From Natronobacterium texcoconense (lineage in GTDB: Archaea > Halobacteriota > Halobacteria > Halobacteriales > Natrialbaceae): a stretch of DNA of 64,000 nt. Made by a program: the position numbers and the translations under genes. Each line of letters begins with the position of its first letter. Position 1 is the stretch's first letter. This document shows, in pieces, positions 16,513 through 24,894 of this stretch. The stretch covers positions 62,001 to 126,000 of the forward strand of contig NZ_FNLC01000005.1 of assembly GCF_900104065.1 (NCBI RefSeq), in the 5' to 3' direction. The notes beneath the pieces were generated by a model. It had not been told where the DNA came from and did no database searches. It saw nothing but the letters and a program-made list of their open reading frames with translations.

Positions 16513-16869
16513 TTAGAGCCCGGGGACACCGACCGCGTTGAACCCCGTAATTCCGACCGCGGCGAGGGCGTACAGGACGATCAGAACCGTCACCCACGCG
16601 AGCAGACCGACCATCGCTGCGGCGGTCCAGCCACCGGGATACCGGACCTGGATCACCGCGACGTACGCGAGCAGTGCCAGCAGCGGACCCAGTAGCGGGA
16701 TCCAGCCGACGAAGAAGCCGACGACTGCCCAGACGATCGCGCCGATCAACGCCGTGACGATGGCGTGGTCGTAGTCGCCCGCGCCGACGATGACGCGAGC
16801 GCCGACGTAAATCCCGAGCGCGCCGATCAGCAGGCTGGCGACGAAGACGATGGCTGACGCAAGGACCAT
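16513..16869 (-). CDS. hypothetical four-TM membrane protein, 118 aa
   Basis: Strongly hydrophobic protein with about four helices and Gly-rich loops (GARVIVGAGDYDH, FFVGWIPLLGPLLALLAYV). The pattern resembles the small YIP1/DUF4870-like haloarchaeal membrane proteins but I cannot assign it. It is convergent with the M20 gene (12-base gap) and divergent from the first M32 carboxypeptidase. Confidence 0.65.
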   Translation of the reverse strand: MVLASAIVFVASLLIGALGIYVGARVIVGAGDYDHAIVTALIGAIVWAVVGFFVGWIPLLGPLLALLAYVAVIQVRYPGGWTAAAMVGLLAWVTVLIVLYALAAVGITGFNAVGVPGL

Positions 16870-17014
16870 AGCGAATAACGGTCGGCCAGTACGAACAGGT
16901 CACGGCTTGCAGATTCCGCACAGTTTCACGACGACGTCGCTGCGGCTACGAGGTTTCTCTCGAAGAGTTCCGAAACCAAGACGTTGATGACAGCCCCTCC
17001 CATACCACCCGGGT

Positions 17015-18589
17015 ATGGCAACCGATCCGGCCCAGAGCGAACGGGCTGACGATACGTACGCCGAGTTCGAGTCGCGAATCGAGCGCATCTCCAACGTCGG
17101 CAACGCTGCCGGCATCCTGCGCTGGGACCAGGAAGTGGTGATGCCCGAGGAGGGGACGCCCGCCCGGGCACAGCAGCTCTCGACGCTGTCCTCGATCAGC
17201 CACGAACTGCTGACCGCCGACGAAACCGGCGAGTTGCTCGAGGAACTCGAGGACGCCGATCTCACCGACGAGCAAGAGGCGGTCGTCCGCGAGGTCCGCA
17301 GACGGTACGACCGCGAGACCAGCGTCCCGCAGGAACTCGTCGAGGAGATCTCGGAGACGACGGCCAACGCCCATCCGACGTGGAAGGAAGCGAAGGAGAA
17401 CGATGACTTCGAGACGTTCGCACCGACCCTCGAGAAACTCGTCGAACTCAAACGCGAGTACGCCCACCACGTCGATCCCGACGCGGATCCTTACGCCGTC
17501 CTCTTCGCGGAGTACGAACCGTATCTCGACCTCGAGACTGCAGAGCGCGTCCTCGAGCGACTGCGCGACGAACTCGTACCACTGATCGAGGAGATCGACG
17601 CGAGCGACGCCGACCTCGAGACCGACGCCTTCAGCGGCCAGTTCGACGACGACGATCAGGAGGCGCTGGCCCGCGACGTGCTCGACTCGCTGGGCTACGA
17701 CTGGTCTCGCGGCCGCCTCGACACTGCGCCACACCCGTTCTCCTCGGGGACGCAGTTCGACGCGCGCGTGACGACCCGGTTCGAAGAGGACGACCTGCTC
17801 GGGTCGATCACCTCGACGATCCACGAGTTCGGCCACGCCAACTACACGCTCGGCCTACCCGACGACGGCTACGGGACGCCGCTGGGTGAATCCCGCGACC
17901 TCTCGGTCCACGAGTCCCAGTCGCGGCTCTGGGAGAACCACGTCGGTCGCTCCCGGCCGTTCTGGGAGCACTTCCTGCCGATCGCCCGGGAACGCTTCCC
18001 CGAACTCGAGGACGTCAGTCCCGAAGAAGCGTACGAGGCGGCGAACCAGGTCTACGACGACAACCTCATCCGCGTCGAGGCGGACGAACTCACCTACCAC
18101 CTCCACATCGTCATCCGGTTCGAGATCGAACGCGAACTCATCTCGGGTGACCTCGAAGTCTCCGACGTACCGGAGGTCTGGAACGACAAGTACGAGGAGT
18201 ATCTGGGCGTCCGCCCCGAGACCGACGCGGAGGGCTGTCTGCAGGACATCCACTGGTCGCACGGCTCCTTTGGCTACTTCCCGACGTACTCGCTGGGATC
18301 GGTGCTCGCGGCCCAGCTGTACGCCGCTGCCGAAGAGGAACTGGGGAGCGAGGCGCCACGCGCCTCGGAAGAGCCGAGCGGCGACGAGCCGCGAGGCGAC
18401 CTCTCGGAGGACGTCCGCGAGGGCGAGTTCGACGAACTCAACGGCTGGCTCCGCGAGAACGTCCACCAGCACGGCAAGCAGTACACCACGCCCGAACTGA
18501 TCGAGCGGGCTACCGGCGAGGCGTTCACCGCCGACTACTTCCTCGAGTACGTCGACGAGAAGTACGGCGAACTGTACGACCTCGAGTAG
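17015..18589 (+). CDS. M32 metallocarboxypeptidase (Taq-type), 524 aa
   Basis: Cytosolic zinc carboxypeptidase releasing C-terminal residues with broad specificity. The HEFGH zinc motif is at 270-274, followed by the family blocks DLSVHESQSRLWENHVGRS and VEADELTYHLHIVIRFEIE, GVRPETDAEGCLQDIHW, and HGSFGYFPTYSLGSVLAAQLY. Length is normal (about 500). Compared with the adjacent paralogue it has an inserted acidic loop (about 448-472, GSEAPRASEEPSGDEPRG) near the C-terminus. It ends just before an oligo-T stretch near 18611 that could terminate transcription, so the two M32 genes are probably separate units. Confidence 0.93.
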   Translation: MATDPAQSERADDTYAEFESRIERISNVGNAAGILRWDQEVVMPEEGTPARAQQLSTLSSISHELLTADETGELLEELEDADLTDEQEAVVREVRRRYDRETSVPQELVEEISETTANAHPTWKEAKENDDFETFAPTLEKLVELKREYAHHVDPDADPYAVLFAEYEPYLDLETAERVLERLRDELVPLIEEIDASDADLETDAFSGQFDDDDQEALARDVLDSLGYDWSRGRLDTAPHPFSSGTQFDARVTTRFEEDDLLGSITSTIHEFGHANYTLGLPDDGYGTPLGESRDLSVHESQSRLWENHVGRSRPFWEHFLPIARERFPELEDVSPEEAYEAANQVYDDNLIRVEADELTYHLHIVIRFEIERELISGDLEVSDVPEVWNDKYEEYLGVRPETDAEGCLQDIHWSHGSFGYFPTYSLGSVLAAQLYAAAEEELGSEAPRASEEPSGDEPRGDLSEDVREGEFDELNGWLRENVHQHGKQYTTPELIERATGEAFTADYFLEYVDEKYGELYDLE

Positions 18590-18672
18590 TCTCGCTCGAA
18601 CGCGGCCCGTTTTTCGTCGTTCGCCCCTTCCCGAGGATTTAGTATCGATTGCCTGGTGTTTCGGGACGAAAT

Positions 18673-20208
18673 ATGGCAACTGCTGACGAGGCTCACGATG
18701 CGGAGAGTGCGCCCGACGCGTACCGCGACCTCCTCGAGCGATCCGAGAAACTGACGAACCTCCGGATGGCGTCGATGTCGCTGGGGTGGGACCAGCGCGT
18801 GATGATGCCCGAGGGTGGGACGCCCGCTCGAGCGGGCCAGCTCTCGACGATTTCGGGTGTGAGCCACGACCTCCTCGTCGACGACGAGGTCGGAGAGTGG
18901 CTCGCGGAACTGAGTTCAGCCGAGCTGTCCGACGAACAAGCCGCCGTCGTCCGGGAGATCCGACGCGAGTACGAGCGATCGGCGGACGTGCCCGCGGACC
19001 TGATCGAGCGGCTTGCGGCACACCAGGCCGAATCCCAGCAGGTCTGGCAGGAGGCGAAAGCCGACGACGACTTCGGGCACTTCGCGCCTGCACTCGAGGA
19101 ACTGGCGGACCTGCACCGACAGCGGGCGCGGGCTATCGACCCCGACACGAACCCCTATCGGGTGCTCTACCAGGACGCACAGCCGTACCTGCCGCTCGAG
19201 ACCGTCGAGGACATCTTCGACGAGCTTCGCGACGGACTCGTGCCGCTGATCGAGGCGATCGAGGAGGACGGCCGGGAACTGCCGTCGGTGTTCCGTGATC
19301 CGGAGTACACCTACGACGAGGACGACCAGATGGCACTCTCCCAGGAGGTCGTCGACCTGCTCGGCTACCCCGAGGAACACGGTCGACTCGACACTGCGCC
19401 ACACCCGTTCATGTCGGGCAACCAGTTCGACGCCCGGATCACCACCCGGTTCAAGGAGGACGATCCGATCGACGCGCTGACGGCGACGATCCACGAGTTC
19501 GGCCACGCGAGCTACCAGCTCGGGCTGCCAAAGGAGGAGTACGGAAACCCCCTCGGTGAATCCCGCTCCTCGGGCGTCCACGAGTCCCAGTCACGGTTCT
19601 GGGAGAACCACGTCGGCCGCACGAAGCCCTTCTGGGAGCTGTTCCTGCCGCGGGTGAAAGAGCAGTTCCCGCACCTGGAGGACGTCACCGTCGACGAGGC
19701 CTACGCTGCGGTCAACCGGATCTACCCCGAGAACGTCATCCGCGTCGAGGCGGACGAACTCACCTACCACCTCCACATCATCCTCCGATGTGAGATCGGT
19801 CGGGCGTTCGTCGAGGGCGACCTCGAGGTCTCGGAGATTCCCGAGGTCTGGAACGAGAAGATGGACGAGTACCTCGGCGTTCGCCCCGAGACCGACGCCG
19901 AAGGCTGCCTGCAGGACACCCACTGGTCCGCACGGTTCGCGGCTTTCCACGGCTACACCATCGGTAGCGTACTTGCCGCACAGATCGACGCTACGATCCG
20001 GGAGGACCTGGACGTCGACGGCCTCGTCCGCGAGGGCGAGTTCGAACCGATCTGGGAGTGGCTAACCGAGCACGTCCACCGATACGGGCAACGGTACCCC
20101 ACAGAAGAACTGATCGAGGTCGCGACCGGCGAGCCGCTCACCGCCGACTACTTCCTCGAATACGTCGAGTCGAAGTACGGCGAACTGTACGACCTCGACG
20201 ACTACTGA
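18673..20208 (+). CDS. M32 metallocarboxypeptidase, tandem paralogue, 511 aa
   Basis: Second zinc carboxypeptidase. The start at 18673 is chosen over one 24 bases earlier because a TTTAGTATC box lies about 30 bases before it, consistent with a leaderless message. HEFGH at 274-278; HESQSRFWENHVGRT, VEADELTYHLHIILRCEIG and GVRPETDAEGCLQDTHW are all conserved. It lacks the acidic C-terminal loop of the upstream copy. Both copies keep every recognisable catalytic block, so neither is a pseudogene; different substrate preference is possible. Confidence 0.93.
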   Translation: MATADEAHDAESAPDAYRDLLERSEKLTNLRMASMSLGWDQRVMMPEGGTPARAGQLSTISGVSHDLLVDDEVGEWLAELSSAELSDEQAAVVREIRREYERSADVPADLIERLAAHQAESQQVWQEAKADDDFGHFAPALEELADLHRQRARAIDPDTNPYRVLYQDAQPYLPLETVEDIFDELRDGLVPLIEAIEEDGRELPSVFRDPEYTYDEDDQMALSQEVVDLLGYPEEHGRLDTAPHPFMSGNQFDARITTRFKEDDPIDALTATIHEFGHASYQLGLPKEEYGNPLGESRSSGVHESQSRFWENHVGRTKPFWELFLPRVKEQFPHLEDVTVDEAYAAVNRIYPENVIRVEADELTYHLHIILRCEIGRAFVEGDLEVSEIPEVWNEKMDEYLGVRPETDAEGCLQDTHWSARFAAFHGYTIGSVLAAQIDATIREDLDVDGLVREGEFEPIWEWLTEHVHRYGQRYPTEELIEVATGEPLTADYFLEYVESKYGELYDLDDY

Positions 20209-20236
20209 CGCAGGCGGTCCACGCTCGAGCGCAAAC

Positions 20237-20244
20237 CCTTATGT
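20237..20244 (+). promoter_or_regulatory. TATA box of universal stress protein gene
   Basis: CCCTTATG centred 27 bases before the ATG at 20267, the spacing of a leaderless haloarchaeal gene. Confidence 0.5.
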
Positions 20245-20266
20245 CGCAGATTCGTCTTGTACCGAT

Positions 20267-20695
20267 ATGGCCCAGACTCAGGACCGCGACATACTCGAGC
20301 ACGTTCTCGTTCCGGTTGCACACCCGGACGACGCCCGAAAAACGGCCCGCGCGCTTGCTTCCTACGATCCGGAGCACGTTGCGGCGGTACACGTCGTCGA
20401 GAAGGGCGGCGGTGTCCCCGACAAGACGCCCGTCGAGCAGTCCGAAGAGATGGCTGCGGAATCGTACGCGGCCGTTCGCGAGGTCTTCCCGGACGCCGAC
20501 GAACATACGGCCTACGCCAGAAACGTCGTCGACGCGATCTTCGAGGTCGCAGACGACGTCGACGCCAGCGCAATCGCCTACCAGTCCCGCGGCGGCAACC
20601 GTCTCCTGCAGTTCCTCTCCGGCGACCTCTCGCTGAAACTCGTCACTCGATCGGAACGTCCCGTCATTGCCCTTCCTGCTAGCGACGACGAGTAA
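20267..20695 (+). CDS. universal stress protein (UspA family), 142 aa
   Basis: Small cytosolic alpha/beta protein. It shows the family start (DILEHVLVPVAHPDDARKTARAL), a VAAVHVVEKGGG strand, and a C-terminal region VDASAIAYQSRGGNRLLQFLSGDLSLKLVTRSERPVIALP that corresponds to the usual nucleotide-binding G-x2-G-x9-GS segment, here with Gly-Gly and a substituted middle (GGNRLLQF). ATP binding is thus uncertain. Monocistronic and leaderless by promoter spacing. Confidence 0.85.
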   Translation: MAQTQDRDILEHVLVPVAHPDDARKTARALASYDPEHVAAVHVVEKGGGVPDKTPVEQSEEMAAESYAAVREVFPDADEHTAYARNVVDAIFEVADDVDASAIAYQSRGGNRLLQFLSGDLSLKLVTRSERPVIALPASDDE

Positions 20696-20776
20696 GCGGC
20701 CGACGCGTCCATTTCGACGCGTTTCCATTGCCGTCGCCGAAACCGATTAGGACCGCGCAGTAGTCGCACGTATCCG

Positions 20777-21529
20777 ATGACTGTCACCGACGAGAACGCA
20801 CTCGAGAGCCAGGTTGCGATCGTCACCGGCGCGAGTACGGGCATCGGGGCGGCGACCTGTCGCCGATTCGCGGCCGCGGGAGCGACCGTCGTCCTCGCGT
20901 CCCGCAGCGAGGACCGACTGGCGGATCTGGCGGACGAACTCGAGGCCGACCACGGCGTCGAGACGCTCGTCGTGCCGACGAACGTCCGCGAGGAGGACGA
21001 CGTCGACGCACTGATCGACGAGACCGTCGACGCCTTCGGCGGGATCGACGTGCTGGTGAACAACGCCGGCCTCGCGAGGGGAAGCGACGTCGACGAGATG
21101 ACGACGGAGGAGTACGAGACGATCCAGGAGACCAACGTCGACGGCGTCTTCTACGCGACGCGGGCGGCGATCCCCCACGTTCGCGACCGTGACGGACACC
21201 TGATCTTCGTCGGGAGTTTCGCCGGCCAGTTCCCGCGGCCGTTCAACCCCGTCTACGCCGGCTCCAAGTGGTGGGTCCGCGGCTTCGCCAAGAGCGTCGC
21301 GGCACAGGTCGGCGACGACGGCGTCGGCGTCACGATCGTCAACCCCTCCGAAGTCCGTTCGGAGTTCGAGACGACCGACGGGACGACCTTCGCCGAAACC
21401 TTCGACGAAGGCGAGGTAACCGAACCCGAGGAGGTCGCCGACGCAATCGCCTTCGCCGCAACTCGAGAGGGCTCGAGCGTGACCGAACTCGATCTCTACC
21501 GCCGGGACAAGTTCGCGGACACCTTCTAG
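20777..21529 (+). CDS. short-chain dehydrogenase/reductase, 250 aa
   Basis: NAD(P)-dependent Rossmann-fold oxidoreductase. Cofactor motif TGASTGIG at 17-24, NNAG at 95-98, and the catalytic set Ser147, Tyr160, Lys164 (YAGSK). LASRSEDRL after the second strand, with Arg at 43, favours NADP. Classical SDR length. The C-terminus ends RRDKFADTF, which resembles haloarchaeal SDRs of unknown substrate. The start ATG is preceded by GATTAGGACC about 30 bases upstream. Confidence 0.9.
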   Translation: MTVTDENALESQVAIVTGASTGIGAATCRRFAAAGATVVLASRSEDRLADLADELEADHGVETLVVPTNVREEDDVDALIDETVDAFGGIDVLVNNAGLARGSDVDEMTTEEYETIQETNVDGVFYATRAAIPHVRDRDGHLIFVGSFAGQFPRPFNPVYAGSKWWVRGFAKSVAAQVGDDGVGVTIVNPSEVRSEFETTDGTTFAETFDEGEVTEPEEVADAIAFAATREGSSVTELDLYRRDKFADTF

Positions 21530-21551
21530 TCGGCACTCCCGACTGTCCCCG

Positions 21552-21770
21552 TCATCGATCCACCTCGAGTACCGTAACCTCGAGCGGCTCGGAGCCGATC
21601 ACGACCTCGTAGCCCGCATACTCGAACCGGACGGTGACGGCCGCGGGCGACTCGAGCAACGTCGCCAGCGCCTCGGGGTCGATGGCTTCGTACAGCGGCG
21701 GCAGGGCCGCCGGGTCGCAGTCCTCACAGTCCGCGATACGCTCGAGTGCCGTGGCGAGTGCTGGATGCAT
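21552..21770 (-). CDS. HalOD1 output-domain protein, 72 aa
   Basis: Single-domain protein matching the haloarchaeal output domain 1: ALERIADCEDCDPAALPPLYEAIDPEALATLL followed by VRFEYAGYEVVI. The start at 21770 (MHPALATAL) is chosen because the domain begins there; the longer frame adds a basic leader read through the upstream gene. The domain is thought to act in signalling or regulation in haloarchaea, with no reaction assigned. Its first 47 bases overlap the end of the zinc-ribbon gene in another frame, so the two are surely co-expressed. Confidence 0.82.
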   Translation of the reverse strand: MHPALATALERIADCEDCDPAALPPLYEAIDPEALATLLESPAAVTVRFEYAGYEVVIGSEPLEVTVLEVDR

Positions 21771-21900
21771 GATCTTCGGGGTGTTCGACGAGCGAGAGTT
21801 CGAATGCTGTTTCGCAGTCGGGACAGCTCGTTGAGTCAGTCGTCCTCGCGATTCGAACGGCTGTACCACAGTCGCAGTGGATGGTGATTCTCGAGACCAT
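21724..21900 (-). CDS. small zinc-ribbon protein, 58 aa
   Basis: CDCG and CPDC pairs separated by about 17 residues form a zinc ribbon (HCDCGTAVRI ... SCPDCETAFEL), followed by a histidine-containing tail. The start at 21900 (MVSRIT) is preferred, with an alternative at 21918. The 3' end overlaps the HalOD1 gene by 47 bases. Haloarchaea often place a small zinc ribbon beside HalOD1; a partnership is likely but its purpose is unknown. Confidence 0.65.
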   Translation of the reverse strand: MVSRITIHCDCGTAVRIARTTDSTSCPDCETAFELSLVEHPEDHASSTRHGTRAYRGL

Positions 21901-22019
21901 GTCTATCTCCGTGTTCATGCCCTGACACGGCGGAAAACAATCCCTCGAGTGCGCCAGACACGTTGTGGCTGGGTCGCAGGACGTCGGCAGGTCTTTATTT
22001 CGCCAACGTCAATGGTGGA

Positions 22020-22190
22020 TTGCTCCCGCTACGCGGGGGCTGTGTGTGAGCCGGAGCGTATGGCTCCAACCTTGCACTCCGGCTCGGCGCACTTTCGTGC
22101 GCGTCTGTATGTTACGGAATCTATCCTAAAGAACGTTAGGATGCTGACTGGTTGGTGCCGTGAATACCGCTTTGAGAGAGAAGACTAGGT
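22020..22190 (+). other. structured element with four stem-loops (possible ncRNA or IS-end relic)
   Basis: Stem-loops: CCCGC-TAC-GCGGG (22025-22037); a perfect 9-base pair GAGCCGGAG (22048-22056) with CTCCGGCTC (22077-22085); GCGCAC-TTTC-GTGCGC (22087-22102); TCCTAA/TTAGGA (22124-22129 with 22136-22141). Density of stems suggests a folded RNA or the structured end of an IS200/IS605-type element. Identity not established. Confidence 0.4.
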
Positions 22191-22199
22191 AGAAAGCCT

Positions 22200-22470
22200 T
22201 CGGACCGCTCGACCATCCGCGACTCGCTTACGGCTCACCCCGTTCGCCGTTCGCTTTCCCGCGGTTCTCACTGCGTTCGAACCGCATGCTCGCTGCGCGC
22301 CTCACTCGCACCGCTCGTTGCGGTGCTTGCGTCGTCGGGGATGGATCGACCGGCCCGACCCCTTTCAGTCCCACCCACAGGCCCTCACCCTCCCCAGCCG
22401 GCTCGCTCACTCCGTTCGCTCGCCCCTCGCGGATCAGTGAGCCGTCCTCGCATCCGCTCGAACGGCTCAC
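22200..22470 (-). repeat. haloarchaeal-type intergenic repeat, copy 1
   Basis: Read on the minus strand it contains TGGGACTGAAAGGGG (near 22360-22376), preceded by GAGGGTGAGGGCC and followed by palindromes GCACCGC/GCGGTGC (22308-22326) and GCGGTTC/GAACCGC (22261-22285). From memory this type of sequence recurs between genes in many haloarchaeal genomes; that should be confirmed by search. Confidence 0.5.
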
Positions 22471-22539
22471 CAGCGCGCCACGGCCGAGAGTTCGAGGCCG
22501 CGCACCACGCGCGGGCTCGAGCGACTCGGGGAAAGGCAG

Positions 22540-22660
22540 GCCTCTACCTGGTGGACTGAAAGGGCGAGCCGCTGTCGCGTTTAGTGAGTCGCCTCAGCGA
22601 CCCCTATCCGCGATTGAGCGGATATGCCGCTGAGCGACCGCGACAGCAGCGAGGGCTTTC
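22540..22660 (+). repeat. haloarchaeal-type intergenic repeat, copy 2 (opposite orientation)
   Basis: TGGACTGAAAGGGCGAGCCG on the plus strand shares GGACTGAAAGGG with copy 1. It is followed by nested complementary segments: GCTGTCGCG with CGCGACAGC, and TATCCGC with GCGGATA, so about 80 bases can fold into one long hairpin. Confidence 0.5.
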
Positions 22661-22825
22661 GAGGTATTCGCAGCGACGGACGCCTGTCACTCCGATCTGA
22701 CTCGAGAAAACGACACGAGACAACGACCGAACACGTCCTCGAGCGAAAAACCACAGACTGGGACGTAAAAGGACCGTGGCAGTGCCAGGTGTGTATTCAC
22801 CCGTGGCCAGTGACTCTGACCGGAT

Positions 22826-23329
22826 ATGCGAGTTTCAATCCCGGGAGTACCCGGCGTCTACTACGACACCGATGCGGGGACGACGGCGGTCGCGACCGTC
22901 TTCTCCCTGGCAGGCCGTCGAGCACCGAAACCGAAGGGGTACGCACTTCAGGCCCTGCCGTATCTCTGGTCGTTCGAGGTCGATCTACGGGAGGTCCCCA
23001 ACGACCACCCGGTACAGTATCTCCACCCCGAGGGTGCCCGCAGCCTCGGCACGCTCTCGCCCGAACGCGGGGTGCGACAGGCCGGTACCGAACTCGAGTC
23101 GGTACTGCGGTTCGCCTGGGCGGTCAACCGCGAGGTCGAGTCCTCGGCGAACCAGTTTCTCGGCCGGTCGCCGGAGCACGACGGCGTCGTGATCGAAATC
23201 GACGACGGAAGCGTCAGCGTCGACGGGGAAGAACTCGAGACCGACGCGTTCGACGTCGACGAACAGGCGGACGCACACCCCAACTCAGATCCGGACCCCG
23301 ACCAGTTCGATACCGGCGGCGAACGGTAA
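22826..23329 (+). CDS. hypothetical haloarchaeal protein, 167 aa
   Basis: Not recognised by function. A globular N-terminal part of about 115 residues (VPGVYYDTDAGTTAVATVF, GYALQALPYLWSFEVDLREVP) is followed by a disordered acidic tail. No signal or TM. Strongly haloarchaeal composition supports a real gene. It precedes the BtuF-like gene by 62 bases in the same direction, though the latter has its own TATA-like box. Confidence 0.65.
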   Translation: MRVSIPGVPGVYYDTDAGTTAVATVFSLAGRRAPKPKGYALQALPYLWSFEVDLREVPNDHPVQYLHPEGARSLGTLSPERGVRQAGTELESVLRFAWAVNREVESSANQFLGRSPEHDGVVIEIDDGSVSVDGEELETDAFDVDEQADAHPNSDPDPDQFDTGGER

Positions 23330-23391
23330 CTGACAACTGGATTTATTTCAGTATGGGAATACATTTACCCCTCGACGTGGAAGCGCCGAAT

Positions 23392-24363
23392 ATGCGCGTC
23401 GTTACCACGCTTCCGTCGGCGACCGAAATCGTCGCCGCGCTCGGGATCGAACCCGTCGGCGTCTCCCACGAGTGTGACTTCCCGCCGGAGGTCGAGTCGC
23501 TCCCGCCGGTCACGGAGTCACGAATCGAGACGAACACCACCAGCGAGGAGATCGACCGCCAGGTCCTCGAGTCGACGACCGACGACGACGGCGTCTACGA
23601 GGTCGACTGCGAGACGCTCGAGGCTCTCGAACCCGATCTGATCGTCACCCAGGGAATGTGCGACGTCTGTGCGGTCGACGAGGCGGTCGTCGCCGACGCC
23701 GTCGACGAAATCGACGCCGATCCCCAGGTGCTGACGACGGACCCACACAGCGTCGCGGACGTTCTCGCCGACGTCTCCCGGATCGGAGAAGCGACGGGAC
23801 GCGAGGAACGCGCCCGTGCGGTCCGAACGGAACTCGAGGAGCGGATCGATGCCGTCCAGAACCGGACGTCGGAACTCGGCCTCGAGGAAGAGGATCGTCC
23901 CCGCGTCGCCGTCTTCGACTGGACCGATCCCGCGATGATCGCGGGTCACTGGACGGCCGAACTCGTCGAGTGGGCCGGCGGGGAGTACGGACTGGCCGAT
24001 ACCGGAGAACGATCCCGGCCGCGCGAGTGGGAGGAGATTCGGGCGTACGATCCCGAACTGATCGTTGTCGCCCCCTGCGGGTTCGACCTTGCGCAGACGG
24101 CCGAAAACCGGTCCGACCTCACCGACCGCGAGGGGTGGGAGGAGTTGACTGCCGTCCAGGACGGTCGCGTCTGGGCGATGGACGGCGACCACTACCTCAA
24201 CCGACCGGGGCCACGGCTCGTGGACACGTTAGAGGCACTCGCGCCGATCGTCCAGCCGGGACCGAGCGACGTCGGCCCGCCGGCAGAGGTCGCGGTTCCG
24301 TTCGACGCGCTCGAAACCCAGGGCTCGCGGGTCCGGCCGCCGGCCGATTCGCGAGCGGACTGA
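23392..24363 (+). CDS. cobalamin-binding (BtuF-like) protein without signal peptide, 323 aa
   Basis: Helical-backbone substrate-binding fold of the BtuF/FecB type: RVVTTLPSATEIVAALGIEPVGVSHECDFP, then LEALEPDLIVTQGMCDVCAV, VLADVSRIGEATG, PRVAVFDWTDPAMIAGHW, and GGEYGLADTGERSRPREWEEIRAYDPELIVVAPCGF. The start at 23392 is preferred over 23353 because the TTTATT box at 23342-23347 would be too close to the latter. There is no signal peptide or lipobox, so the protein appears cytosolic, unlike a transporter-bound BtuF. It may scavenge or chaperone corrinoids inside the cell. No btuC/btuD genes adjoin. Confidence 0.8.
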   Translation: MRVVTTLPSATEIVAALGIEPVGVSHECDFPPEVESLPPVTESRIETNTTSEEIDRQVLESTTDDDGVYEVDCETLEALEPDLIVTQGMCDVCAVDEAVVADAVDEIDADPQVLTTDPHSVADVLADVSRIGEATGREERARAVRTELEERIDAVQNRTSELGLEEEDRPRVAVFDWTDPAMIAGHWTAELVEWAGGEYGLADTGERSRPREWEEIRAYDPELIVVAPCGFDLAQTAENRSDLTDREGWEELTAVQDGRVWAMDGDHYLNRPGPRLVDTLEALAPIVQPGPSDVGPPAEVAVPFDALETQGSRVRPPADSRAD

Positions 24364-24369
24364 CTCGGT

Positions 24370-24810
24370 CTACTCGTCTCCTTCCTCTCGCTCGTGGGCT
24401 TTCTGTCGAGCCTTCGCCGCCCGCTCGCGGTGTTCGTCGATCTCGTCCTCGAGTTTCGTCCCGACGAGGTACGCGAAGTCGTCGGGCATCAGTCCGCGCT
24501 GGACGTCGATCGTGACCATCGCGTCGCAGTCCTCGACGATCTCCGGTGCCCACTTTCCCTGTGCGAGTTTCGACTCGTCAGTGACGATCGCCTCACCGTC
24601 CTCGACGTCGATAAAGGCCGTCACGATGTTCCAGATCCCGGGGTTGCTCGTCGTCGCCTCGTCGAACAGCCCCTCGAGTCGCGTCTCTCTGACCGGTTCG
24701 TCCCGCAGTTCCACGACGAGGTCCTCGAGCGCGACGGCGATCTCCTCGGACTCTTCGGCTATCGCCCGAAGTTCGTCTGGATCGAGGTCGTCGCCTGCAA
24801 TATCTGTCAT
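24370..24810 (-). CDS. hypothetical protein, 146 aa
   Basis: Soluble acidic protein of unknown function. N-terminal helical segment (DELRAIAEESEEIAVALEDLVVELRD), a central alpha/beta part (IVTAFIDVEDGEAIVTDESKLAQGKWAPEIVEDCDAMVTIDVQRG), and a charged C-terminal helix. It is convergent with the BtuF-like gene (6-base gap) and 84 bases downstream of the sulfatase gene in the same direction, so it could be the last gene of that operon. Confidence 0.65.
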   Translation of the reverse strand: MTDIAGDDLDPDELRAIAEESEEIAVALEDLVVELRDEPVRETRLEGLFDEATTSNPGIWNIVTAFIDVEDGEAIVTDESKLAQGKWAPEIVEDCDAMVTIDVQRGLMPDDFAYLVGTKLEDEIDEHRERAAKARQKAHEREEGDE

Positions 24811-24894
24811 CGGTCACCCTCCGGTTCGATAGCGTCGACGGTCATGAATGAGAGTACCCGCCGGGACACTGTAAGGGTACAGTTCTTCCTCGAC

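Larger units (their letters stand above)
21901..22825. other. 925-base non-coding region rich in hairpins and repeats
   Basis: No credible gene. The left part (22013-22190) is a run of stem-loops; the right part (22200-22620) is built from haloarchaeal dispersed-repeat-like sequence. Short open frames here have the Arg/Pro/Gly composition of GC-rich noise. Confidence 0.6.

Noticed and set aside
22228-22470. 80-codon minus-strand frame
   Set aside because: Lies fully inside a repeat-like palindromic region and reads VGLKGVGPVD-type sequence that I believe comes from the repeat rather than a protein.
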